Below, one piece after another: positions 8,391-15,446 of a DNA stretch of 39,881 bases; position 1 is the first letter of the stretch; the number at the start of each line of letters is the position of its first letter. The stretch lies in assembly GCF_002844555.1 (NCBI RefSeq), contig NZ_PJNI01000022.1:1-39881 (forward strand). Reading direction: 5' to 3'. The stretch is from Brumimicrobium salinarum (lineage in GTDB: Bacteria; Bacteroidota; Bacteroidia; Flavobacteriales_D; Crocinitomicaceae). Position numbers and translations under genes: made by a program. The notes below the pieces were generated by a model. That model worked only from the letters and a program-made list of their open reading frames with translations, was not told the DNA's origin and did no database searches.

Positions 8391-9422
8391 TTGAAAACGG
8401 CTGTAGTCATTCTAAATTGGAACGGATTATCATTTTTGAAACAATTCCTTCCTACATTAATTCAATATACCAAAGAGGCGAAAATTGTTGTTATTGACAA
8501 TCAATCTACAGATGATAGTTTGCTTTATATAGATAATCATCATCCACAAGTAGAAGTAATTAAAAATAGTGAAAACGGCGGTTTTGCAAAAGGTTACAAT
8601 GATGGTTTAATTAATTTGAAAGGAAGGTTTGAATATTACGCGTTAATTAATTCTGATATTGAAGTAACGCAAGATTGGTTAAACCCTCTGATTGATCAGT
8701 TAGATAAAGATAGGAGTATTGCAGGTGTACAACCAAAAGTTCGTGCCTATCACAGGAAGGATCACTTTGAACATGCTGGTGCAAGTGGCGGATTTATAGA
8801 TAAAAATTACTATCCATTTTGTCGCGGTAGAATATTTGATGAACTTGAAAAGGATGTAGGTCAATATGAAAACACCAAAGAGATATTTTGGACCACGGGG
8901 GCTTGTATGGTTGTGCGTTCTGAAGTTTATCATCAACTAGGAGGATTAGATGAAGATTTTTTTGCGCACATGGAGGAGATTGACTTTTGTTGGCGTGCTA
9001 AAAAACAGAATTATGCATTTTATGTGGTTCCATCATCAACTGTTTACCATGTTGGAGGGGGAACCTTGAATTATCAGCATCCAAAAAAAACTTACCTTAA
9101 CTTTAGAAATAGTCTTTACATGATACATAAAAACCATGAGGGTTGGTTGTTTGGTAAAGTGCTTTATCGATTGTTACTAGATGGGGTAGCGGCATTCAAA
9201 TACCTAATTAGTTTACAATGGAAACATATCTTTGCCATAATTAAGGCGCATCAATCTTATTTCAAAGAAATAGGAAATTTAAAGAAGAAAAGGCAAAAAA
9301 TTCAAGCGGAAAGCACCGTTTTTAATACTCAAGGTTTTTATAAAGCATCAATTTTATGGGCTTACTTTTTTAAACGCATCAGAGTTTTTAGTCAGCTCAA
9401 TAAAAGATTCTTTTCTAATTAA
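8391..9422 (+). CDS. Family 2 glycosyltransferase
   Basis: A 343-aa GT2 enzyme with a GT-A fold: VVILNWNG at 5-12, DNQSTDDS (36-43) for nucleotide-sugar binding, the NSDIEV acidic motif (87-92), TTGACMVVRSEVY, and the acceptor/catalytic segment LGGLDEDFFAHMEEIDFCWR. The C-terminal 90 residues are basic and amphipathic (VLYRLLLDGVAAFKYLI), so it probably sits at the inner membrane. The start codon is TTG at 8391, giving MKTAVVILNWNG, the usual family start; no ATG is available. Likely role: adding a rhamnose-like or other sugar to surface polysaccharide or lipid carriers; the substrate is unknown. Its stop overlaps the stop of convergent aroQ. Confidence 0.92.
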   Translation: MKTAVVILNWNGLSFLKQFLPTLIQYTKEAKIVVIDNQSTDDSLLYIDNHHPQVEVIKNSENGGFAKGYNDGLINLKGRFEYYALINSDIEVTQDWLNPLIDQLDKDRSIAGVQPKVRAYHRKDHFEHAGASGGFIDKNYYPFCRGRIFDELEKDVGQYENTKEIFWTTGACMVVRSEVYHQLGGLDEDFFAHMEEIDFCWRAKKQNYAFYVVPSSTVYHVGGGTLNYQHPKKTYLNFRNSLYMIHKNHEGWLFGKVLYRLLLDGVAAFKYLISLQWKHIFAIIKAHQSYFKEIGNLKKKRQKIQAESTVFNTQGFYKASILWAYFFKRIRVFSQLNKRFFSN

Positions 9423-9835
9423 TCCCGTGGAATTTTAAAATAGTTTAAAGCCAACTGATATCCATATAATCCAAATCCAAAGATACAACCAACAGCTACA
9501 GGGCTAATTAGACTTGTATGTCTAAAGCTTTCCCGATCGGCTATGTTTGAGATATGAACTTCTACAACCGGTGTTTCGATAGCGGCAACAGCATCTCTGA
9601 TCGCTACAGATGTATGTGTGTAGCCACCTGCATTTAAAATAATACCATCTACTTCTGCTTTATGAAGCTGATCAATAATTTCACCTTCAATATTGCTTTG
9701 AAAGGTTGTTATTTTGAAACTGCCATTTTCCAATTGATTAATATAAGTGTCGAAAGGAGTATCCCCATAAATGGAGGGTTGTCTTTCCCCCAATAAATTT
9801 AAGTTAGGACCGTTTATAATTAATATTTTTTTCAT
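9419..9835 (-). CDS. aroQ: 3-dehydroquinate dehydratase, type II
   Basis: Cytosolic enzyme of the shikimate pathway that dehydrates 3-dehydroquinate to 3-dehydroshikimate. From the ATG at 9835 it has 138 residues, the usual size. Seen: the N-terminal motif INGPNLNLLGERQPSIYG with catalytic Tyr23, NAGGYTHTSVAIRDAV, the EVHISN histidine, and the RESFRHTS substrate lid. The open frame reaches 9865, but MKKILIINGPN is the family start. The gene is convergent with the glycosyltransferase (stops overlap) and divergent from the xerC/D-type gene, an arrangement common in Flavobacteriales. Confidence 0.96.
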   Translation of the reverse strand: MKKILIINGPNLNLLGERQPSIYGDTPFDTYINQLENGSFKITTFQSNIEGEIIDQLHKAEVDGIILNAGGYTHTSVAIRDAVAAIETPVVEVHISNIADRESFRHTSLISPVAVGCIFGFGLYGYQLALNYFKIPRD

Positions 9836-9862
9836 TTCTTCAATATGTTTTACAATGATAAC

Positions 9863-9870
9863 CAAAATTA
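9863..9870 (-). promoter_or_regulatory. Candidate -7 element of aroQ
   Basis: On the minus strand TAATTTTG matches the Bacteroidota consensus TAnnTTTG, 28 bp upstream of the aroQ ATG. I see no convincing -33 TTTG at the expected spacing. Confidence 0.4.
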
Positions 9871-9918
9871 CATGTTTTGATTTAGTGCTTGAAGATAAAA
9901 TTGGATTAAATTTAGGGC

Positions 9919-10821
9919 ATGAAAACTTGGGATGTTTACCGGAAAGATTTTATAAATTACTTGAAGATTGAAAGAGGTTTAGCCGAGAATTCCATTTTTG
10001 CTTATCAAGCAGATTTAGAGAAGTTAAGTGAATTTTGTAAGGCACGTTCTATTCCACCAGAAAAAGTAGATTTGTCTATCTTAAAACAATTTATAGCTGA
10101 TTTATATGATTTAGGACTTTCGGCGCGTTCTCAAGCACGAATTATTAGTGGCGTTAAGCAGTTTTTTGAATTTTTAGTTCTTGAAGAGATCCGAGAAGAC
10201 GATCCAAGTGATTTACTTGAACTTCCGAAGATAGGTAAAAAACTACCTGTATTTTTGAGTATTGAAGAGGTTGATAAACTATTACAAGCTGTAGATTTGA
10301 GCAAGGCGGAAGGCCACCGAAATAAAGCAATGCTGGAAACAATGTACAGTTGTGGCTTACGTGTCAGTGAATTAATTAATTTAAAATTTTCTAATTTATT
10401 TTTCAATGAGGGGTTTTTAAGGGTGATTGGAAAGGGGAATAAGGAAAGACTAGTCCCCGTAAGTAAGTCAGTAGAGAAAGAAATTGATTTATATGTAACC
10501 GGAACACGTCAACACATGAAAATTCAACCTGGTCATGAAGATTTTGTGTTTTTAAATCGAAGAGGACGTCAATTAACACGCGTTATGATTTTTACAATCG
10601 TCAAAAATTTAGCACTTTCTATAGGATTAAAGAAGAAGGTAAGTCCACATACTTTTCGACATTCTTTCGCTACACATCTTATCGAAGGTGGGGCTAATTT
10701 AAGAGCGATTCAAGAAATGCTCGGACACGAATCTATCACAACAACAGAAATTTATACGCACCTAGATCAATCTTATATTAGAGAGGCCATCATTAGTTTT
10801 CATCCTCGAAATAAAAAATAA
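9919..10821 (+). CDS. xerD: XerC/XerD-type tyrosine recombinase
   Basis: A 300-aa site-specific recombinase expected to resolve chromosome dimers at dif. Residues 1-90 form the SAM-like core-binding domain. The catalytic domain has all active-site residues: Arg148 (SCGLRVSEL), Lys172 (GKGNKER), His244 and Arg247 (HTFRHSFATH), His270 (LGHESITTTEIYTH) and nucleophile Tyr279. Length and divergence from aroQ match the chromosomal Xer protein of Flavobacteriales. I see no extra helix insertion of the kind that marks integron integrases, so it should not be taken as the integrase for the cassette at 13.8 kb. Confidence 0.93.
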   Translation: MKTWDVYRKDFINYLKIERGLAENSIFAYQADLEKLSEFCKARSIPPEKVDLSILKQFIADLYDLGLSARSQARIISGVKQFFEFLVLEEIREDDPSDLLELPKIGKKLPVFLSIEEVDKLLQAVDLSKAEGHRNKAMLETMYSCGLRVSELINLKFSNLFFNEGFLRVIGKGNKERLVPVSKSVEKEIDLYVTGTRQHMKIQPGHEDFVFLNRRGRQLTRVMIFTIVKNLALSIGLKKKVSPHTFRHSFATHLIEGGANLRAIQEMLGHESITTTEIYTHLDQSYIREAIISFHPRNKK

Positions 10822-10889
10822 TATACTCAAAAGAAAGTCCGAGCCTTTGTTCAAATCAGAATTTATTCGCAGTTGTCCTTGATATTTAT

Positions 10890-10897
10890 TACTTTTG
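10890..10897 (+). promoter_or_regulatory. Candidate -7 element of ricT-gldH
   Basis: TACTTTTG matches TAnnTTTG and lies 16 bp before the ricT ATG, giving a very short leader. No matching -33 element was found at about 19 bp. Confidence 0.35.
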
Positions 10898-10913
10898 ATG
10901 AAAAATTGTAACT

Positions 10914-12382
10914 ATGGGATGTTCAAGTTGTGGCACTGGAGGCGGAATGCCTCGCGGGTGTAAAAATAACGGAACCTGTAGTTCTGGAGGATGTAATAAA
11001 CTTGGTGTTTTCGATTGGTTGGCAAATATGCAGTTACCCAACGGAAAAAGCCAATTTGATATAGTTGAAATACGATTTAAGAACAGTCGAAAGTCTTTTT
11101 TTAGAAATTTAAAAGGACTAGATTTGAATGTTGGCGACGTTGTCGTCGTGGAAGCAAGCCCTGGCTATGATGTCGGTGTGGTTTCCGTTGTAGGAGAACT
11201 CTCCAGAATACAGCTTCAAAAAAAGCGCCAAATTTTAAAACGCATGAAGCACGCAAAATTTTGCGACATGCTTCTCAAGAGGATATTGATAAATGGGTAG
11301 CTTCTCGTAAGAAGGAGGAAGAGGTAATGCATCGTGCACGAGAAATGGCTATTGCATTAAAGCTCGACATGAAAATATCAGATGTAGAGTATCAAGGTGA
11401 TGGCTCAAAAGCAACATTTTATTATACGGCAAATGCGCGTGTCGATTTTCGTCAGTTGATTAAAGACATGGCAGATCAATTTCGGGTTCGTATTGAAATG
11501 AGACAGATTGGTGCTCGGCAGGAGTCAGCAAGACTCGGGGGTATTGGGTCATGTGGAAGAGAGCTGTGTTGTTCGACATGGCTAACAGATTTCAGGTCAG
11601 TAAGCACAAGTGCAGCAAGGTATCAACAGCTTTCGCTGAATCCACAAAAACTTGCGGGGCAATGCGGTAAGCTGAAATGCTGTTTGAACTATGAGTTGGA
11701 TATGTATATTGATGAACTCAAAGACTTTCCATCAACGGATATTAAATTATACACCAAGAAAGGTTCTGGAATTCATATAAAAACAGACGTTTTTAAGCGA
11801 TTGATGTGGTATTTATATCAAACAGATGACAAATCAGGGCCAAACTTAGTAGCGCTTTCTCCAGAACGGGTTAAAGAAATCATTAGCTTAAACAAAGAAA
11901 AAAAGAATCCTGAAGATTTAAAAGACTTTGAGGAAACTGTTTATGAATCTGAGGTGCCAGATTACACAAATGTGGTGGGGCAAGATGATTTGAATCGATT
12001 TGATAAAAAGTTTAAGAAAAAGAAGAAAAGAAAGTCTAATAAACGCAAATCTTCGGGCAATAAACCTAGTGGAAAAGGAGGGAAGCAAACGCAGGCGAAG
12101 TCCAATGGCGATAAAGGAGGAAAGGATAAAAAAGGTAAGTCTGACAATAAGTCCAATAAAAACCCCCAAGCCAAGAAGAAAACACAACAGAAAGGAAGTC
12201 ACAAGCAAAAACCAAATGATTCACAGAAGGGAAAAGTTGGACAGAAATCGGGAAATAGAAATAGACCGAAACCTTCTAATAATCCCACTAAATCGAAGTC
12301 GGGAAACAAACCTTCGAATTCATCACCAAAGAATAAAAGATCAAAATCTGATGGAAATCAAAAAGGCAAAAATGAGGAATAA
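10914..12382 (+). CDS. ricT: RicT/YaaT-like PSP1-domain protein, with -1 frameshift at an A7 run
   Basis: Two overlapping frames (10914-11300, then the frame open through 11261-12382) make one 489-aa protein if read -1 at the A7 run 11218-11224. The first part has the Cys-rich head CSSCGTGGG...CSSGGC, then FDWLANMQLP and the PSP1 core (VEIRFKNSRKSFF, GDVVVVEASPGYDVG). The second resumes with NFKTHEARKILRHASQEDID, then IEMRQIGARQESARLGGIGS, CGRELCCSTWL and GQCGKLKCCLNYELD, the cysteines that bind an Fe-S cluster in RicT-family proteins. The last 120 residues are a Lys/Ser/Gly-rich disordered tail. The zero-frame run is CAA-AAA-AAG, a canonical A-AAA-AAG slippery heptamer. A base-call error, a real indel or programmed recoding are all possible. 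The 3' end overlaps gldH by 11 bp. Confidence 0.85.
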
Positions 12383-12842
12383 ATCTTTAGTGTTTTTAGT
12401 ATTTGCTATTGTCGTTATTCAATCGATGCTCACGACTAGTTGTACATCACCAGCGATGTATGATCAAACTTATGATTTTGAAAATCAGTCGTGGTCAAAA
12501 AGTGATACTGCTATTTTTGAAGTGGAGGTTGGAGACACTGTTTTGAACCGTGACTTTATCTTATCCTTACGTACTACAAAGTCTTATTTGTATAGTAACC
12601 TTTGGATTTACATTATGATTACCGCACCTGATGGATCTACCTCGAAAGTTGCACAAAAAATCCCTTTGGCCAATCCTGATGGGTCTTGGATTGGTCGTGT
12701 ATCTGGATCATTGGTGGAAAGTCGTTTGCGTTTTGATTCTAAACCGTTTCCAATTAAAGGAACTTATGTTTTCAAGATGGTTAATGCTACGCAAGAAGAA
12801 GTTATCGGAGAGGTGCTAGATATTGGGTTGAGGATAGAGTAG
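12372..12842 (+). CDS. gldH: Gliding motility lipoprotein GldH
   Basis: A 156-aa lipoprotein starting at ATG 12372 inside the last codons of ricT. The N-terminus is a lipoprotein signal with lipobox LTTSC (Cys24). The mature part has YDFENQSW, FILSLRTTKSYLYSNLWIYI, PLANPDGSWIG and FPIKGTYVFKM, matching GldH, an inner- or outer-membrane-tethered protein required for T9SS-dependent gliding in Flavobacterium. The frame is open much further upstream, but that region is an alternative reading of the ricT tail and lacks a signal peptide. A strong terminator follows. Confidence 0.88.
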   Translation: MRNKSLVFLVFAIVVIQSMLTTSCTSPAMYDQTYDFENQSWSKSDTAIFEVEVGDTVLNRDFILSLRTTKSYLYSNLWIYIMITAPDGSTSKVAQKIPLANPDGSWIGRVSGSLVESRLRFDSKPFPIKGTYVFKMVNATQEEVIGEVLDIGLRIE

Positions 12843-12866
12843 GAGGTATTATAAAAGTATTTAGAG

Positions 12867-12893
12867 AGGGCGTTGTATTCAACGCCCTTTCTT
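12867..12893 (+). terminator. Rho-independent terminator after gldH
   Basis: The stem AGGGCGTT / AACGCCCT with a 6-nt loop (GTATTC) is followed by TTTCTT. It sits 25 bp after the gldH stop and directly against the stop codon of the convergent CoA-transferase gene. Confidence 0.9.
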
Positions 12894-12894
12894 A

Positions 12895-13557
12895 TTAATC
12901 TTCTATTTTCATTTCAGGAACATGATCAGGAACAACTAAATCTCCCGCAGTAGCTTTTCTTATTTCATCAACGCTCACACCAGGTGCACGTTCAATTAAA
13001 TGAAAAGCTCCATCTTTTACCTCAATTACTGCAAGGTTCGTAACAATTTTAGTTACACAATTTACACCTGTTAAAGGCAAAGAACATTCTTTTAGCAATT
13101 TAGAATCCCCTTTTTTATTGGTGTGCATCATCGCCACGATAATGTTTTCAGCTGAACCAACCAAATCCATAGCTCCGCCCATTCCTTTCACCATTTTACC
13201 TGGAATTTTCCAATTAGCAATATCACCATTTTGTGCAACTTCCATTGCTCCAAGAACAGTTAGTTGAACGTGATTTCCGCGGATCATACCGAAAGAAGTC
13301 GCTGAATCAAAAAACACTGCTCCAGGTTTAGCAGTAATGGTTTGTTTTCCTGCGTTAATTAAATCAGCATCTTCTTCTCCTTCGAAAGGAAAATTCCCCA
13401 TGCCCAGAATTCCATTTTCTGATTGAAACTCTACCTGAATATTCTCTGGAACGTAATTGGCCACTAAAGTTGGAATTCCAATTCCTAAATTCACATAAAA
13501 ACCATCTTCTAATTCTTGCGCAATTCGCTTTGCAATTCCAATTTTATCGAGTGCCAT
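12895..13557 (-). CDS. 3-oxoacid CoA-transferase, beta subunit
   Basis: A 220-aa subunit B of a two-subunit family I CoA-transferase (succinyl-CoA:3-ketoacid type, ScoB/AtoA). Seen: GFYVNLGIGIPTLVANYVP, the active-site motif EFQSENGILGMG with catalytic Glu47, the GGAMDLV segment (KGMGGAMDLVGSAENIIV) and C-terminal VPDHVPEM. I chose ATG 13557 (MALDKIGIAKRIA), as family members start there. It normally transfers CoA from succinyl-CoA to acetoacetate in ketone-body or branched-chain amino-acid catabolism. The alpha subunit is not adjacent on either side, which is unusual: upstream lies a cassette-like insertion. Confidence 0.92.
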   Translation of the reverse strand: MALDKIGIAKRIAQELEDGFYVNLGIGIPTLVANYVPENIQVEFQSENGILGMGNFPFEGEEDADLINAGKQTITAKPGAVFFDSATSFGMIRGNHVQLTVLGAMEVAQNGDIANWKIPGKMVKGMGGAMDLVGSAENIIVAMMHTNKKGDSKLLKECSLPLTGVNCVTKIVTNLAVIEVKDGAFHLIERAPGVSVDEIRKATAGDLVVPDHVPEMKIED

Positions 13558-13728
13558 ATTATTCTGTTTTGATCTTATAATTAACAAAATCAAATATAAC
13601 GGATTTCTTTCGTTTTGCGGTAGTATTTCACTAAAAACTACTTAGGAGGCTTTGTGTTTGTTGAAATTATGGAAAATATTGTTCTTAAAAGTGGATTAAA
13701 AATGTTAAGTTTGGTCAGAAAATATAGG

Positions 13729-13756
13729 TTGGATATGCGCAATTGCGTATATCCAA
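13729..13756. repeat. 28-bp palindrome next to the cassette left end
   Basis: A near-perfect inverted repeat centred on CGCAATTGCG, with arms TTGGATAT / ATATCCAA and one G-T pair. It lies 3 bp before the GTTGGGC box at 13759. It could be the stem of a decayed attC-like site or an independent hairpin; no RYYYAAC box is seen on its left. Confidence 0.6.
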
Positions 13757-13759
13757 TTG

Positions 13760-14667
13760 TTGGGCAACATTTAAAAAGATGATACGATTAACATTCATAT
13801 TAGCGATTATCATTCTGACAATTAGTTGTGCGGAAAACAGGGAATCAAAATCGACTCAAACCGAATCAACTTCTAAAATTGATTCAGTTGCAGACCGACC
13901 TAAGACGTTACTTGAAGAAGTTGAAGAAGACACAATTCTCGAAAGAAATGACCCAAATTCACTTGACCTTTCTAAACACCAAATTTTCATTGACACGACA
14001 AGGAGTTCAACATTCTATGAAAGTGTAAAACAGTGGAGCGAATCAAAATGGGACAAACAATCAATCAACTCTTCATTGAACGCGATTAACAAAGACTTTA
14101 AACCAAAACAGATAGACTTAAAGAGCTTTCCAAGCCATTTCATAACTCTCAGAAAGCTCAATAACCAATTTGTACTTTATGACAGATGTGATGGTATTGA
14201 CCCGAGATATGAAATACGTGATACGGCATTCATATTTTACGGACCGTTGGAATCGGACGCTGAATCAATTTCTAAAGTAATTTCATTAACGGACAATTCA
14301 ATAGAACTCGAACTAAGAACTTTTCAAGCAAAGTCAAGCGACCAAAAATCCAGACTTACAATAGAAAAGATTGACGATTTCATTTACAAATTGACTTATA
14401 AGAATCAAACATTTGACAGAGTTGAATACTTGACTACAGTTGACGGAATCGAGAAATTTGATTTGGTAGTAAACAACTGTCCGACAATGAAAATGATGGA
14501 GTTTGACGGATTTGATGAAGAAGAAAAATAAAAAAACGATTGCCCAACATTGTATAAGCGTAATGCGGGCTGAATAGCTAAAAATGAGTATTTTGGCATC
14601 TATCAAAGTTTGGTGCAGGCGGACAGTGAATCGCTCCGAAATCCCGCACTAAGCTTATACTTGACCG
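13760..14667 (+). mobile_element. Integron-cassette-like single-gene module
   Basis: A 908-bp unit. On the left, GTTGGGC (13759-13765) fits the attC R' consensus GTTRRRY. Its exact complement GCCCAAC (RYYYAAC) opens a folded 132-bp repeat after the gene, which ends at GTT (14667-14669). Cutting both sites G^TT gives a circle in which GTTGGGC and GCCCAAC pair perfectly, as in true integron cassettes. It contains one promoter-poor lipoprotein gene in the orientation expected for a cassette. The integrase is not in the window. The interpretation is inference from geometry; an alternative is a Bacteroidota-specific dispersed repeat that mimics this layout. Confidence 0.5.
13779..14531 (+). CDS. 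Hypothetical lipoprotein carried by the cassette-like module
   Basis: A 250-aa protein from ATG 13779, 14 bp after the GTTGGGC box. The signal MIRLTFILAIIILTISC gives a lipobox cysteine at 17, followed by a Ser/Thr/Glu-rich linker and a globular region (FYESVKQWSESKWDKQSINS, YDRCDGIDPRYEIRDTAFIF, NNCPTMKMMEFDGF). I recognise no domain. An in-frame extension to 13743 would cross the palindrome and is not credible. The gene is alone between the two recombination-like boxes, and its stop lies 11 bp before GCCCAAC, typical of cassette genes. Function unknown; a periplasm-facing membrane anchor is likely. Confidence 0.8.
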   Translation: MIRLTFILAIIILTISCAENRESKSTQTESTSKIDSVADRPKTLLEEVEEDTILERNDPNSLDLSKHQIFIDTTRSSTFYESVKQWSESKWDKQSINSSLNAINKDFKPKQIDLKSFPSHFITLRKLNNQFVLYDRCDGIDPRYEIRDTAFIFYGPLESDAESISKVISLTDNSIELELRTFQAKSSDQKSRLTIEKIDDFIYKLTYKNQTFDRVEYLTTVDGIEKFDLVVNNCPTMKMMEFDGFDEEEK

Positions 14668-14673
14668 TTGTAA
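14542..14673 (+). repeat. attC-like folded recombination site
   Basis: 132 bp. The order is GCCCAAC (14542-14548), a 3-bp spacer, GTATAAGC (14552-14559), TGCGGG (14564-14569), a 73-nt centre, CCCGCA (14643-14648), GCTTATAC (14653-14660), a 6-bp spacer and GTTGTAA (14667-14673). The 8-bp and 6-bp inner arms are perfect complements. The right box matches GTTRRRY only at GTT because it runs into higB sequence. Length and unequal spacers fit known attC sites (roughly 57-141 bp). Confidence 0.5.
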
Positions 14674-14759
14674 AGTTTAATTATGAAAAACAATGGACAT
14701 TTATTCGTTTTATCGGCACTCACGCTGAATATGAAAAAATAGATGCTAACAAAATTTAA
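14667..14759 (+). pseudogene. 3' remnant of HigB toxin
   Basis: Translation from GTT 14667 gives VVKFNYEKQWTFIRFIGTHA followed by EYEKIDANKI and a stop at 14757-14759. This is the C-terminal third of a RelE-superfamily HigB mRNA interferase (family motif FIRFIGTHAEYDKID). The first two thirds, with the catalytic surface, are absent upstream, replaced at the GTT by the attC-like repeat. The remnant overlaps the start of higA by 17 bp, the usual higBA coupling. Too short for the standard gene-length cut-off and without a start codon. Confidence 0.8.
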
Positions 14760-15375
14760 AATAAATGCCATAAATATTAAACCTATAAAAACAGATTTGG
14801 ATTACCGAAATGCACTTGAGCGTTTAGAAATTATTTTTGATGCGCCAGTTGATACTCAGGAAGGTGATGAAGCTGAGATTCTATCATTATTGATTGAAAA
14901 CTACGAAAATGAGCACTATCCGATTGAAGCACCAGACCCTATTGAAGCTATAAAAACTCGAATGGAAGAAAAGAATTTACGCCAGAAGGAATTGATCGGT
15001 ATAACCCGGATTATTCATGCATTTAATTTTAAATCTATTCTAGGCACAAGACCTAAAGTAATATATGCATATTTCTCAGGGCTTGTAACGACGAATAGAT
15101 CAAAATTAAATCAAAATCTTACAAATACACAAATACCCAAAAATGGGTTTCTCAAATTTTACAGGAAATACAGTTAAAATACTGACTTACAGATATTAAT
15201 ATTCTTAAACTTTAAGATTGGTGAATAATTCGGGATAATCGGAGGAAAAAGCAGGGTATCTGAAATTCTTAATAGAAAAAAACGATTGACTGTGGATATG
15301 ATTCGAGAATTAGAAGTGATTCTTAAAATTTCCGCTTCTGTTTTGGTTAATGACTATCAAATTGTGAAAATATAG
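14743..15375 (+). pseudogene. HigA antitoxin gene split by a small inserted element
   Basis: Codons 1-86 (14743-15000) give the HigA N-terminus: INIKPIKTDLDYRNALERLE, EGDEAEILSLLIENYENE, PDPIEAIKTRMEEKNLRQKE. The frame is then diverted into an insertion and ends at 15177 with unrelated residues. The rest of HigA resumes at 15235: IIGGKSRVSEILNRKKRLTV, then DMIRELEVILKISASVLVND and a TAG at 15373. Removing 15005-15234 and one ATAA copy restores a 132-aa antitoxin with an HTH_XRE-type domain, although LIGIIGG departs from the more usual LAEVIGFKSRVSE. The insertion falls inside the DNA-binding helix-turn-helix, so the product should not bind its operator. Confidence 0.8.
15005..15234. mobile_element. 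230-bp MITE-like insertion in higA
   Basis: The ends are CCCGGATTATTCA (15005-15017) and TGAATAATTCGGG (15222-15234), inverted with 12 of 13 matching. The flanks carry a direct repeat ATAA at 15001-15004 and 15235-15238, as expected for a 4-bp target duplication. The interior has no open frame of its own. A 4-bp duplication and ends beginning with CC recall IS1380-type elements, but the parent family is not established from this window. Confidence 0.75.
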
Positions 15376-15394
15376 GATGGGTAAATAGTGAAAA

Positions 15395-15428
15395 CCTAAG
15401 CAGGCCGACAGATGTCATACCTGCAAGG
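15395..15428. terminator. Possible hairpin terminator between higA remnant and cysN
   Basis: CCT-AA-GCAGG pairs with CCTGC-A-AGG, with an inner GACA/TGTC pairing. A T-rich tract (TTTCTTTTT) follows 5 bp later on the plus strand. It lies between convergent transcripts and may end either; the T-tract distance makes this uncertain. Confidence 0.35.
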
Positions 15429-15446
15429 CTATTTCTTTTTAAAATC

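Noticed and set aside
9919-10821. XerC/D-type recombinase as the integrase of the cassette at 13.8 kb
   Set aside because: Size, motifs and aroQ neighbourhood match the housekeeping Xer protein, and no integron-integrase-specific insertion is seen.
12000-12371. Upstream in-frame extension of gldH to give a 280-aa basic protein
   Set aside because: It is an alternative frame of the Lys/Ser-rich ricT tail; the lipoprotein signal peptide at 12372 fixes the true start.
14405-14606. Minus-strand open frames over the cassette end
   Set aside because: They run through the lipoprotein gene and the palindromic repeat and show no protein-like features.
15018-15177. C-terminal extension of HigA as a novel domain
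   Set aside because: These residues are encoded by the inserted element; the true HigA C-terminus resumes at 15235.
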